From Neisseria subflava (GTDB lineage: Bacteria > Pseudomonadota > Gammaproteobacteria > Burkholderiales > Neisseriaceae): DNA of 64,000 bases. Location of the stretch: the NCBI RefSeq assembly GCF_003044935.1, contig NZ_POXP01000001.1, positions 62,001 to 126,000 of the forward strand, read 5' to 3'. The notes below the pieces were generated by a model. That model was not told the DNA's origin. It made no database searches and was given only the letters and a program-made list of their open reading frames with translations. Below, one piece after another: positions 57,490 to 64,000 of the stretch (position 1 is the stretch's first letter; each line of letters begins with the position of its first letter). The position numbers and the translations under genes were made by a program.

Positions 57490-58779
57490 ATGTCTGAACA
57501 TTCCTCCCTGCTCGATTTCGACCGTACCCATCTGCTCCATCCCTATACTTCCATGACCGACCCATTGCCTGTTTATCCGGTGCGCCGAGCGGAAGGTGTA
57601 CACATCGAATTGGCGGACGGCACGCGGCTGATTGACGGGATGTCGTCTTGGTGGTGTGCGATACACGGCTACAATCATCCCGTTTTGAATCAGGCGGTTG
57701 AGGCGCAGATTAAGCAGATGTCGCATGTGATGTTCGGCGGTTTGACGCATGAGCCTGCGGTGGAGCTAGGCAAATTGTTGGTCGGGATTTTGCCGCAGGG
57801 GCTGGACCGTATTTTTTATGCGGATTCGGGTTCGGTTTCGGTGGAAGTCGCGTTGAAGATGGCAGTGCAATACCAGCAGGCGCGGGGTTTGACCGCGAAG
57901 CAGAATATTACGACGGTACGGCGCGGGTATCACGGCGATACTTGGAACGCGATGTCGGTCTGCGATCCGGAAACGGGGATGCACCATATTTTCGGCAGCG
58001 CTCTGCCGCAGCGTTATTTTGTCGATAATCCGAAAAGCCGTTTCGACGATGAATGGGACGGGGCGGATTTGCAGCCTGTCCGCGCCTTGTTTGAAGCACA
58101 TCATGCGGATATTGCCGCCTTTATTTTGGAACCGGTCGTGCAGGGCGCGGGCGGCATGTATTTTTATCATCCGCAATATCTTCGCGGATTGCGCGATTTA
58201 TGCGACGAATTTGATATCGTGTTGATTTTTGACGAAATTGCCACCGGATTCGGGCGCACGGGCAAGATGTTTGCCTGCGAACACGCGGAGGTCGTGCCGG
58301 ATATTATGTGTATCGGCAAGGGCTTGAGCGGCGGCTATATGACGCTGGCGGCGGCAATCACTTCGCAAAAAGTTACCGAAACAATTTCGCGCGGCGAAGC
58401 GGGTGTGTTCATGCACGGCCCGACATTTATGGCAAACCCGCTGGCGTGTGCCGTTGCCTGCGCTTCGGTCAAACTGCTTTTGTCCCAAGATTGGCAGGCA
58501 AATATCCGCCGCATCGAAAGCATCTTAAAAGGCCGTTTGAAAGCTGCATGGGACATTCGCGGCGTGAAAGACGTGCGCGTTTTGGGTGCTATCGGGGTGA
58601 TCGAGCTGGAAAAAGGTGTGGATATGGCGCGTTTTCAAGCGGATTGCGTGATGCAGGGCATTTGGGTGCGTCCATTCGGCAGGCTGGTGTACCTCATGCC
58701 GCCTTACATTATTTCAGACGGCCTCTTAACCGAACTTGCCGACAAAACCGTGCACATTTTGAAGGAACACAACAAATGA
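57490..58779 (+). CDS. bioA: Adenosylmethionine-8-amino-7-oxononanoate aminotransferase
   Basis: Makes diaminopelargonate from KAPA for biotin. The 429-aa product has [40 protein letters not shown], the PLP site [19 protein letters not shown], and the PLP lysine K277 in [17 protein letters not shown] start at MSEHSS because it gives the family length, and the AT-rich stretch 57448-57489 holds TATAAT and looks like a promoter. ATG 57448 has a better ribosome site and would add 14 residues. Followed by bioD with a 4-bp overlap. Confidence 0.93.
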   Translation: MSEHSSLLDFDRTHLLHPYTSMTDPLPVYPVRRAEGVHIELADGTRLIDGMSSWWCAIHGYNHPVLNQAVEAQIKQMSHVMFGGLTHEPAVELGKLLVGILPQGLDRIFYADSGSVSVEVALKMAVQYQQARGLTAKQNITTVRRGYHGDTWNAMSVCDPETGMHHIFGSALPQRYFVDNPKSRFDDEWDGADLQPVRALFEAHHADIAAFILEPVVQGAGGMYFYHPQYLRGLRDLCDEFDIVLIFDEIATGFGRTGKMFACEHAEVVPDIMCIGKGLSGGYMTLAAAITSQKVTETISRGEAGVFMHGPTFMANPLACAVACASVKLLLSQDWQANIRRIESILKGRLKAAWDIRGVKDVRVLGAIGVIELEKGVDMARFQADCVMQGIWVRPFGRLVYLMPPYIISDGLLTELADKTVHILKEHNK

Positions 58780-59432
58780 AAGGCGTTTACTTCGTCAGCG
58801 GCATTGATACGGACATTGGCAAAACCGTCGCCACCGGCATGTTGGCAAAACAATTATTGCAGCAAGGCAAAAGCGTAATCACGCAAAAGCCTGTGCAAAC
58901 TGGTTGCCAAGACATCGCTGAAGACATCGCCGTCCACCGTAAAATCATGGGCATACCCATGCAGGAAGCCGACAAGCAAGGGCTGACCATGCCCGAAATC
59001 TTCAGCTATCCCGCCTCGCCCCATCTCGCCGCCCGTCTTGGCGGCAGGGCTTTGGATTTGGACAAAATCCGTACCACCACTCAAGAGTTGGCGACGCAAT
59101 ACGAAATCGTCTTGGTCGAAGGCGCGGGTGGATTGATGGTTCCGCTGACGGAAAATCTATTAACCATTGATTATATTCAGCAACAAGATTATCCCGTCAT
59201 CCTCGTTACCAGCGGACGGCTCGGCAGTATCAACCACACCCTGCTCAGCTTCACCGCGCTCAAACAATACGGCATCAGCCTGTACAGCCTGATTTTCAAC
59301 CATATTCACGACAGCAAAGATGAAACCGTTGCCGGCGATACTTTGGAATATCTTAAAGGCCGTCTGAAAGATGAGTTTCCCGAAGCCAAATGGCAGGAGT
59401 TGGCCAAGACAGGGGTGTCAGATGGAGCTTGA
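58776..59432 (+). CDS. bioD: Dethiobiotin synthetase
   Basis: Closes the ureido ring using CO2 and ATP. The 218-aa product opens [20 protein letters not shown] with the P-loop G9-T17, has [22 protein letters not shown] and [21 protein letters not shown] lies before ATG 58776, which overlaps the bioA stop as ATGA, implying coupled translation. bioB, bioC and bioF are not in the window. Confidence 0.95.
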   Translation: MKGVYFVSGIDTDIGKTVATGMLAKQLLQQGKSVITQKPVQTGCQDIAEDIAVHRKIMGIPMQEADKQGLTMPEIFSYPASPHLAARLGGRALDLDKIRTTTQELATQYEIVLVEGAGGLMVPLTENLLTIDYIQQQDYPVILVTSGRLGSINHTLLSFTALKQYGISLYSLIFNHIHDSKDETVAGDTLEYLKGRLKDEFPEAKWQELAKTGVSDGA

Positions 59433-59916
59433 TATACCGCGTGGCACGCTTTGTTCACATGCCGAAGCTTCAAGTCTTTTGCCGTCTAAGGCCGAACATC
59501 TACTGACTGTTTCTTCGCTAACCGCCGCTCTGCGCGCATCAGGCAAGGATTTTTCAGTCGAGCCCGTGTATTTGGGTTTGACGAAGGGAGCAGAAAACGG
59601 AGACGAAATCTTTGTGCGCGATGTTTTGCTGAAACTGGACGGCGAAACAGTGATACAAGCTAGAAGCGCGTGCAGACCGGATAGCCGTCTATGGACAGAA
59701 TTATTGGATTGCGGAACGCAGCCTTTGGGCGAGCGCCTGTTTGACGGTACATTGCCGTTGAAACGTTCGGATTTTGAGTTTCTTCGTTTTGAAGATTCCG
59801 ACCATCCATCTTTCAGACGGCCTGTTACCGCGCGCCGCTCGTATTTCGATTGGAACGGCGAAACATTGGAATTAACAGAATATTTCTTATTGAAATTAAT
59901 GGATTTATACCGATAA
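59422..59916 (+). CDS. ubiC: Chorismate--pyruvate lyase, UbiC-like
   Basis: Makes 4-hydroxybenzoate, the ring of ubiquinone, from chorismate. The 164-aa product aligns with E. coli Ubi[21 protein letters not shown] with the Arg of the active site, [20 protein letters not shown], and the C-terminal [12 protein letters not shown] with the Glu. Overall identity is low, so I hold some doubt. ATG 59422 overlaps the bioD stop by 11 bp. ubiA, the next enzyme, follows after 173 bp, which supports the call. Confidence 0.8.
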   Translation: MELDIPRGTLCSHAEASSLLPSKAEHLLTVSSLTAALRASGKDFSVEPVYLGLTKGAENGDEIFVRDVLLKLDGETVIQARSACRPDSRLWTELLDCGTQPLGERLFDGTLPLKRSDFEFLRFEDSDHPSFRRPVTARRSYFDWNGETLELTEYFLLKLMDLYR

Positions 59917-59960
59917 GGCTGTCTGAAAATAAAACCGATTACCGATGTTTGTCATAATTC

Positions 59961-59969
59961 TGTTATAAT
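59961..59969 (+). promoter_or_regulatory. ubiA extended -10 promoter
   Basis: TGTTATAAT about 120 bp before ubiA. No clear -35. Confidence 0.45.
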
Positions 59970-60089
59970 ACAATAAATTAAATTGTTAAGATTTGTTTGA
60001 TTTTAGACGGCAATAAATTATAATAAGAGCTAAGGCTCTAAAATGCCTTTCATTCAGCATCAATACATATACAACGACACATTACACCA

Positions 60090-61010
60090 ATGAACATACG
60101 GCGCTTTTTCCTACAATTTTTACCGCGTTACGCTGTCGGACGGATGGTGATATACGCCAAACTGATGCGCATCGACAAACCCATCGGCACCCTGCTTTTG
60201 CTGTGGCCGACTTATTGGGCATTGTGGATTGCGTCTAAAGGTGTTCCCGACGCGGATATTTTTATTGCCTTTACCGCAGGTACATTTCTGATGCGCAGCG
60301 CAGGTTGCGTCGTGAATGACTTTGCCGACCGCAATTTTGACGGTGCAGTAGAGCGCACCAAAAACCGCCCGTTTGCCAAAGGCTTGGTTTCCAAAACTGA
60401 AGCGCTGCTTTTGACTGTCATGCTGTGTCTGATGGCCGCTTTATGCTTGGTACCGCTCAACCGTTTTACTTGGCTGATGAGCCTTCCGGCCTTGTTCCTG
60501 GCCGTTACATATCCTTTTACCAAACGCTTTTTCCCATTGCCGCAGTTTTATTTGGGGCTGGCATTTTCGTTCGGCATTCCCATGGCCTTTGCCGCCGTGC
60601 AAGGCCGAGTGCCTCCCGAAGCATGGCTGATGTTTACCGCCAATGCCTTATGGACGCTGGCTTACGACACGATTTATGCCATGGCGGACAAAGAAGATGA
60701 TTTGAAAATCGGCATTAAAACTTCGGCAATCACATTTGGCGAACACGACATTAGCGCAACCATGCTTTGCCATTTTTGGTTTACGGTATTGATGGTAGTG
60801 TTGGGTATCAAAATCGGCGCAACTTGGCCGTATTGGCTGGTATTGCCGATAACCGCGTATTGGCAGTGCCAACAATATGCGGCCATCCGTACGCGCGACC
60901 GTCAGTTGTGCTTCCAAACGTTTTTGGCCAACAACCGCATCGGCTTGGCGTGGTTTTGCGGATTGGTCTGCCATTATTTCTGGTTGTTTTTGGTTTCCAA
61001 ATTGTTTTAA
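60090..61010 (+). CDS. ubiA: 4-hydroxybenzoate polyprenyltransferase
   Basis: Attaches the polyprenyl tail to 4-hydroxybenzoate in the inner membrane. The 306-aa product has about 8-9 helices. The first Asp motif NDFADRNFD is at residues 76-84, followed by [12 protein letters not shown]. The second is [32 protein letters not shown] is the family start. It stands in its own unit after the bioA-bioD-ubiC run. Confidence 0.94.
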   Translation: MNIRRFFLQFLPRYAVGRMVIYAKLMRIDKPIGTLLLLWPTYWALWIASKGVPDADIFIAFTAGTFLMRSAGCVVNDFADRNFDGAVERTKNRPFAKGLVSKTEALLLTVMLCLMAALCLVPLNRFTWLMSLPALFLAVTYPFTKRFFPLPQFYLGLAFSFGIPMAFAAVQGRVPPEAWLMFTANALWTLAYDTIYAMADKEDDLKIGIKTSAITFGEHDISATMLCHFWFTVLMVVLGIKIGATWPYWLVLPITAYWQCQQYAAIRTRDRQLCFQTFLANNRIGLAWFCGLVCHYFWLFLVSKLF

Positions 61011-61043
61011 AAAACTAGGTTGAGGCCGTCTGAAAAGGAAGGG

Positions 61044-61074
61044 AAAAGGGGTATGCCGGACATACCCCTTTTTA
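61044..61074 (+). terminator. ubiA terminator
   Basis: AAAAGGGGTATG, CCGGA loop, CATACCCCTTTTT. Not built from uptake sequence; a single uptake sequence sits just before it at about 61023. Confidence 0.9.
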
Positions 61075-61217
61075 TTTGAATCATAGTTTGTCTAATGATA
61101 GAATTTTTACTTTAAATTCAATATAAGCAAACAGTTGGATTATTTTTAGCTCGTTAAAAAATATCAAAAACAACATGGAAAATGTTAGCAGGGCGAGTGT
61201 AAATTACGCCTTCAGGA

Positions 61218-61246
61218 TTGAGATTTGCACCGACAATCGGTACAAT
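61218..61246 (+). promoter_or_regulatory. ptsN promoter
   Basis: TTGAGA at 61218-61223, 17 bp, TACAAT at 61241-61246. Confidence 0.65.
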
Positions 61247-61279
61247 CCCATTGTTTTGCGACATTTAAAAGAGATACAC

Positions 61280-61729
61280 ATGAGCCTGATCGGCGAAATT
61301 TTACCTTTGTCCCATATCGTTTTGGATTTGGAAGTCAGCAGCAAAAAGCGTCTGTTTGAAGAGGCTGCACAGCTGCTGGAGAATGAAGCAGAATTACCGA
61401 ATACCAATGTGTTCGACTGCCTGTTTGCCCGTGAAAAACTTGGTTCGACCGGTTTGGGGCAGGGGGTGGCGATTCCTCACGGTCGTCACGCATGCGTGAA
61501 AAAAGCCACCGGTGCGTTTATCCGCACCAAAGAGCCGGTTGCCTTTGATGCGCCTGACGGTAAACCCGTTTCCCTGATTTTCATTCTGCTTGTGCCTGAA
61601 AACGCTACCGGCGAACATTTGGAAGTCTTGTCCAAACTGGCCGGCAGATTCTCTCAAAAAGCCATCCGTGAAGCGTTGATGGCCGCGACTTCTGCCGAAG
61701 AAGTACGCACACTCCTGAGCGAAGAGTAA
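61280..61729 (+). CDS. ptsN: Nitrogen PTS EIIA component PtsN
   Basis: Phosphoacceptor of the PTS-Ntr relay. The 149-aa EIIA-2 domain has the phosphorylated His67 in GVAIPHGRHA and LGSTGLGQG before it. It regulates K+ transport and other targets by phosphorylation state. ATG 61280 follows AAAAGAGA; longer starts lie in the promoter. hprK starts 3 bp after its stop and the two are an operon. Neisseria has regulatory PTS parts but few sugar permeases (known). Confidence 0.94.
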   Translation: MSLIGEILPLSHIVLDLEVSSKKRLFEEAAQLLENEAELPNTNVFDCLFAREKLGSTGLGQGVAIPHGRHACVKKATGAFIRTKEPVAFDAPDGKPVSLIFILLVPENATGEHLEVLSKLAGRFSQKAIREALMAATSAEEVRTLLSEE

Positions 61730-61732
61730 TTC

Positions 61733-62695
61733 ATGCCCAGCATATCCGTCCGCCGCCTGTTTTCCGACAATCAGCACAAACTCGAACTCGCTTGGGCTGC
61801 CGGCAATTCCGGCGCGGACAACCGTATCGGTGTCGAAGCCGATAAACCCGTCTTGGCCTTGGTCGGCCACTTAAACTTTATCCATCCCAACCAAATTCAA
61901 GTTGTCGGCGTAGCCGAAGCCGAATATTTACGCCGTCTGGAATCGGGCGAACTTAACTATGATTTCGGTGAGCTTTTCGACATCCCCATGTCTTTGGTCA
62001 TCGTCGCCAACGGTTTGCCGGTTTCGCCCAAATTACGCGATTATTGCCATACCAACAGTATCCCTCTGCTGACTTCCAAACAGGAAAGCCCGCACTTGAT
62101 GGACGTTTTGCGGATTTATCTGCAACGCACATTGGCGACTTCCACCATCAAGCACGGCGTATTTTTGGATGTATTTGAAGTGGGCGTACTCATTACCGGG
62201 CAATCCGGCTTGGGTAAGAGTGAATTGGCATTGGAGCTGATTTCGCGCGGCCACAGCCTGATTGCCGATGATGCAGTCGAACTTTTCCGTACCGGTCCAG
62301 AAATGCTGGAAGGTCGTTGCCCGCCGATGCTGCGTGATTTCCTCGAAGTACGTGGCTTGGGCATACTCAATATCCGCCATATTTTTGGCGAAACCTCCAT
62401 CCGTCCGAAAAAAATCCTCCAGCTGATTATCAATTTGGTTCCGGCCGACGACGGATACATGAAACAACTCGATCGATTGAGCATCCGTACCGAAACTGAA
62501 TCTATCCTCAACGTCAGCATCCGTTCCGTTACCCTGCCTGTTGCAATCGGTCGAAACTTAGCAGTATTGGTTGAAGCTGCAGTGCGCAATTACATCCTTC
62601 AATTGCGCGGTAAGGACAGCACCAAAGAATTCCTCGAACGCCATCAAACACAACTCAAAGAAAACGAACAAAACCATGAAAATCGTCCTGATTAG
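61733..62695 (+). CDS. hprK: HPr kinase/phosphorylase
   Basis: Phosphorylates and dephosphorylates HPr on Ser46 according to ATP, phosphate and metabolite levels. The 320-aa product has the P-loop [20 protein letters not shown], catalytic [12 protein letters not shown], and the signature [20 protein letters not shown]. The N-terminal regulatory domain is also present. In beta-proteobacteria the enzyme is thought to serve regulation rather than sugar uptake. Overlaps rapZ by 20 bp. Confidence 0.95.
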   Translation: MPSISVRRLFSDNQHKLELAWAAGNSGADNRIGVEADKPVLALVGHLNFIHPNQIQVVGVAEAEYLRRLESGELNYDFGELFDIPMSLVIVANGLPVSPKLRDYCHTNSIPLLTSKQESPHLMDVLRIYLQRTLATSTIKHGVFLDVFEVGVLITGQSGLGKSELALELISRGHSLIADDAVELFRTGPEMLEGRCPPMLRDFLEVRGLGILNIRHIFGETSIRPKKILQLIINLVPADDGYMKQLDRLSIRTETESILNVSIRSVTLPVAIGRNLAVLVEAAVRNYILQLRGKDSTKEFLERHQTQLKENEQNHENRPD

Positions 62696-63530
62696 CGGCT
62701 TATCCGGCTCAGGAAAATCCGTAGCCCTCAAGCAGCTTGAAGATTTGGGCTATTACTGTGTCGATAACCTTCCTTTGGAAATGCTTCCGTCGTTGGTCTC
62801 GCTCCATATCGAACGTGCCGATGAAACCAAACTCGGTGTCAGCGTTGACATCCGTTCCGGTATCAATATTCAGGAAGCGCAAGAGCAAATCCAATATTTG
62901 CGTAATGAAGGGCATCAAGTCGAAGTCCTCTTTATTGAAGCAGAAGAGGGCGTGTTGGTTCGCCGCTTCTCAGAAACCCGCCGCGGCCATCCTTTGTCCG
63001 GCCATAATCTGACCTTGTTGGAAAGCCTGCAAAAAGAACGCGAATGGCTCTTTCCGCTTAGAGACATCGCATATTGCATCGATACGTCCAAAATGAACGC
63101 ACAGCAGCTGCGTTATGCCGTGCAACAATGGCTCAATATTGAACGTGTCGGTTTGCTGGTCATTCTTGAATCCTTTGGTTTCAAATACGGCGTTCCCAAC
63201 AATGCCGACTTTATGTTTGATATGCGCAGCTTGCCCAATCCGTATTACGATCCGGAATTGCGCCCCTTTACCGGCATGGATAAGCCTATTCAAGATTATT
63301 TGGGCCAGCAGCCGTTGGCTCAAGAAATGGTTGATGACATCGACCATTTTATTAGCCGCTGGTTGCCGCGCCTGCAACAAGAGAGCCGCAGTTATGTAAC
63401 GATTGCCATCGGTTGTACCGGCGGTCAGCACCGCTCCGTTTATGTTGTGGAAAAACTGGCCGAACGCCTCAAAGGCCGTTACGAACTCCTTGTCCGCCAT
63501 CGTCAGGCACAAAGCTTGGCAGGACGCTAA
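62676..63530 (+). CDS. rapZ: RNase adapter protein RapZ (YvcJ family)
   Basis: A GTP/ATP-binding protein that in E. coli targets the sRNA GlmZ to RNase E and senses glucosamine 6-phosphate. The 284-aa product begins [15 protein letters not shown] with the P-loop at residues 8-15, [11 protein letters not shown], FETRRxHPL-like SETRRGHPL, and the C-terminal [23 protein letters not shown] 62676 overlaps the end of hprK, so translation is likely coupled. Whether Neisseria has a GlmZ-like target is unknown. Confidence 0.94.
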   Translation: MKIVLISGLSGSGKSVALKQLEDLGYYCVDNLPLEMLPSLVSLHIERADETKLGVSVDIRSGINIQEAQEQIQYLRNEGHQVEVLFIEAEEGVLVRRFSETRRGHPLSGHNLTLLESLQKEREWLFPLRDIAYCIDTSKMNAQQLRYAVQQWLNIERVGLLVILESFGFKYGVPNNADFMFDMRSLPNPYYDPELRPFTGMDKPIQDYLGQQPLAQEMVDDIDHFISRWLPRLQQESRSYVTIAIGCTGGQHRSVYVVEKLAERLKGRYELLVRHRQAQSLAGR

Positions 63531-63564
63531 CTTGCCGTTTCAGACGGCCTCAAAGGAAGAAACC

Positions 63565-63801
63565 ATGAAAAAAATCAGTCTGACCGCATTATCTCTGCTT
63601 ATCTTGACCGCCTGTGCAACAGAGCCTGTTACTGCTTACCGTTGGCACCGTACCGGTGCGAGCGAAGCTGAAGTTTCCCGCCAAATCAATACCTGCAAAT
63701 CACAAGTTCAAAATGGAACCAAACGTGGCAATACATCCAAAACGTTTGAGCAATGTATGGATGAAGCAGGTTATTACAGCTATGAACATGGCAACCTCTA
63801 A
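63565..63801 (+). CDS. Small lipoprotein, unknown
   Basis: A 78-aa lipoprotein (LILTAC, Cys17). The mature part is short, with YRWHRTGASEAEVSRQINTC, a second Cys in FEQCMDEAGYYSYEHG, and conserved aromatic residues. AAAGGAAG lies before ATG 63565. The uptake sequence at 63539 is in its leader. Two Cys may form a disulfide. Not recognised. Confidence 0.75.
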   Translation: MKKISLTALSLLILTACATEPVTAYRWHRTGASEAEVSRQINTCKSQVQNGTKRGNTSKTFEQCMDEAGYYSYEHGNL

Positions 63802-63829
63802 ATCCTGATTGACCGATTATCCCAATACC

Positions 63830-63867
63830 GAGGCCGTCTGAAAAACAATGATTTTTCAGACGGCCTC
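63830..63867 (+). terminator. Uptake-sequence terminator
   Basis: GAGGCCGTCTGAAAAA and TTTTTCAGACGGCCTC. Confidence 0.85.
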
Positions 63868-63894
63868 AGATACGAATAGAAAGAATAAAAAGAC

Positions 63895-64000
63895 ATGGCT
63901 ATCCAATGGTTTCCCGGCCACATGAACAAGGCAAAAAAAGCCATCGCCGAACGCATTAAAAGCGTTGATATGGTGATTGAGATGCTGGACGCGCGTATGC
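63895..64000 (+). CDS. YlqF/RbgA-type ribosome biogenesis GTPase, 5' end only
   Basis: The window ends 35 codons into this gene. [20 protein letters not shown] and [12 protein letters not shown] match the N-terminus of YlqF/RbgA, circularly permuted GTPases that mature the large ribosomal subunit. The G-motifs lie outside the window, so only the family can be given. Confidence 0.85.
   Translation, partial: MAIQWFPGHMNKAKKAIAERIKSVDMVIEMLDARM

Noticed and set aside
58308-58775. N-terminal extension of bioD by 156 codons
   Set aside because: It overlaps bioA in another frame; the ribosome site and the family start at MKGVYF fix the true start.

Overview
This window comes from a commensal Neisseria, most likely of the N. 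subflava / N. flavescens type. Two things support this. First, the 12-bp DNA uptake sequence AGGCCGTCTGAA (AG dialect) occurs dozens of times, mostly as inverted pairs that act as intrinsic terminators between genes. Second, almost every protein closely resembles a meningococcal or gonococcal core protein, including MtrR/C/D/E, PpsR, HprK, RapZ and RdgC. Species is an inference; no rRNA is present. There is no prophage, insertion sequence, CRISPR array, Correia element or restriction island. This is core chromosome with compact single genes or short operons.

Layout. 1-6.5 kb: 3' end of ribA, tRNA-Val and tRNA-Asp, parE and nudH, potD, and an ACT-domain/DUF711 pair of unknown role. 6.5-15.5 kb: a lipoprotein, a HerA-like ATPase, a Bcr/CflA efflux pump, murI, and a maltose-use operon (MFS transporter, maltose phosphorylase, beta-phosphoglucomutase). 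15.8-24.5 kb: ettA, then the mtrR / mtrCDE efflux locus. 24.6-28.3 kb: a DUF3482 GTPase, two tandem sibling small RNAs, an Lrp-type regulator and alr. 28.3-34.6 kb: a pseudouridine synthase, cstA with ybdD, a CbpA/CbpM co-chaperone pair, a secreted unknown, and an NlpD-like amidase activator. 34.8-41.5 kb: divergent ppsA/ppsR, dcd, a MORN protein, an ADP-ribosylglycohydrolase, and rdgC. 41.6-50.6 kb: tRNA-Glu, serS, small lipoproteins, an amino-acid binding protein, uncharacterised proteins, metZ, a Cof phosphatase, an exonuclease with a decayed GIY-YIG domain, then tRNA-Arg and tRNA-Glu. 50.8-64 kb: comA, trpF, a UDG-like protein, trpB, an EamA transporter, bioA-bioD-ubiC, ubiA, ptsN-hprK-rapZ, a lipoprotein, and the start of a YlqF/RbgA GTPase.

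How the genes work together. Central-carbon control recurs: PEP synthase and its regulator, CstA/YbdD pyruvate or peptide uptake, PTS-Ntr with HPr kinase, RapZ, maltose phosphorolysis, and two small RNAs that look like the NmsRA/NmsRB (NgncR_162/163) siblings known to repress TCA and methylcitrate genes. Envelope defence is carried by Mtr, Bcr and NlpD. ComA and the dense uptake sequences serve natural transformation.

The most notable signals are: (i) uptake-sequence repeats around mtrR that switch to the GTCGTCTGAA (mucosa) dialect, pointing to import of the mtr control region from another species; (ii) the two sibling sRNA genes with promoters, seeds and terminators readable base by base; (iii) a diverged ~115-bp intergenic repeat with DnaA-box-like ends, present twice; (iv) a terminator hairpin next to a start codon downstream of a possible promoter, which could be a short RNA or an attenuator; (v) genes whose stop codons are supplied by the uptake sequence.
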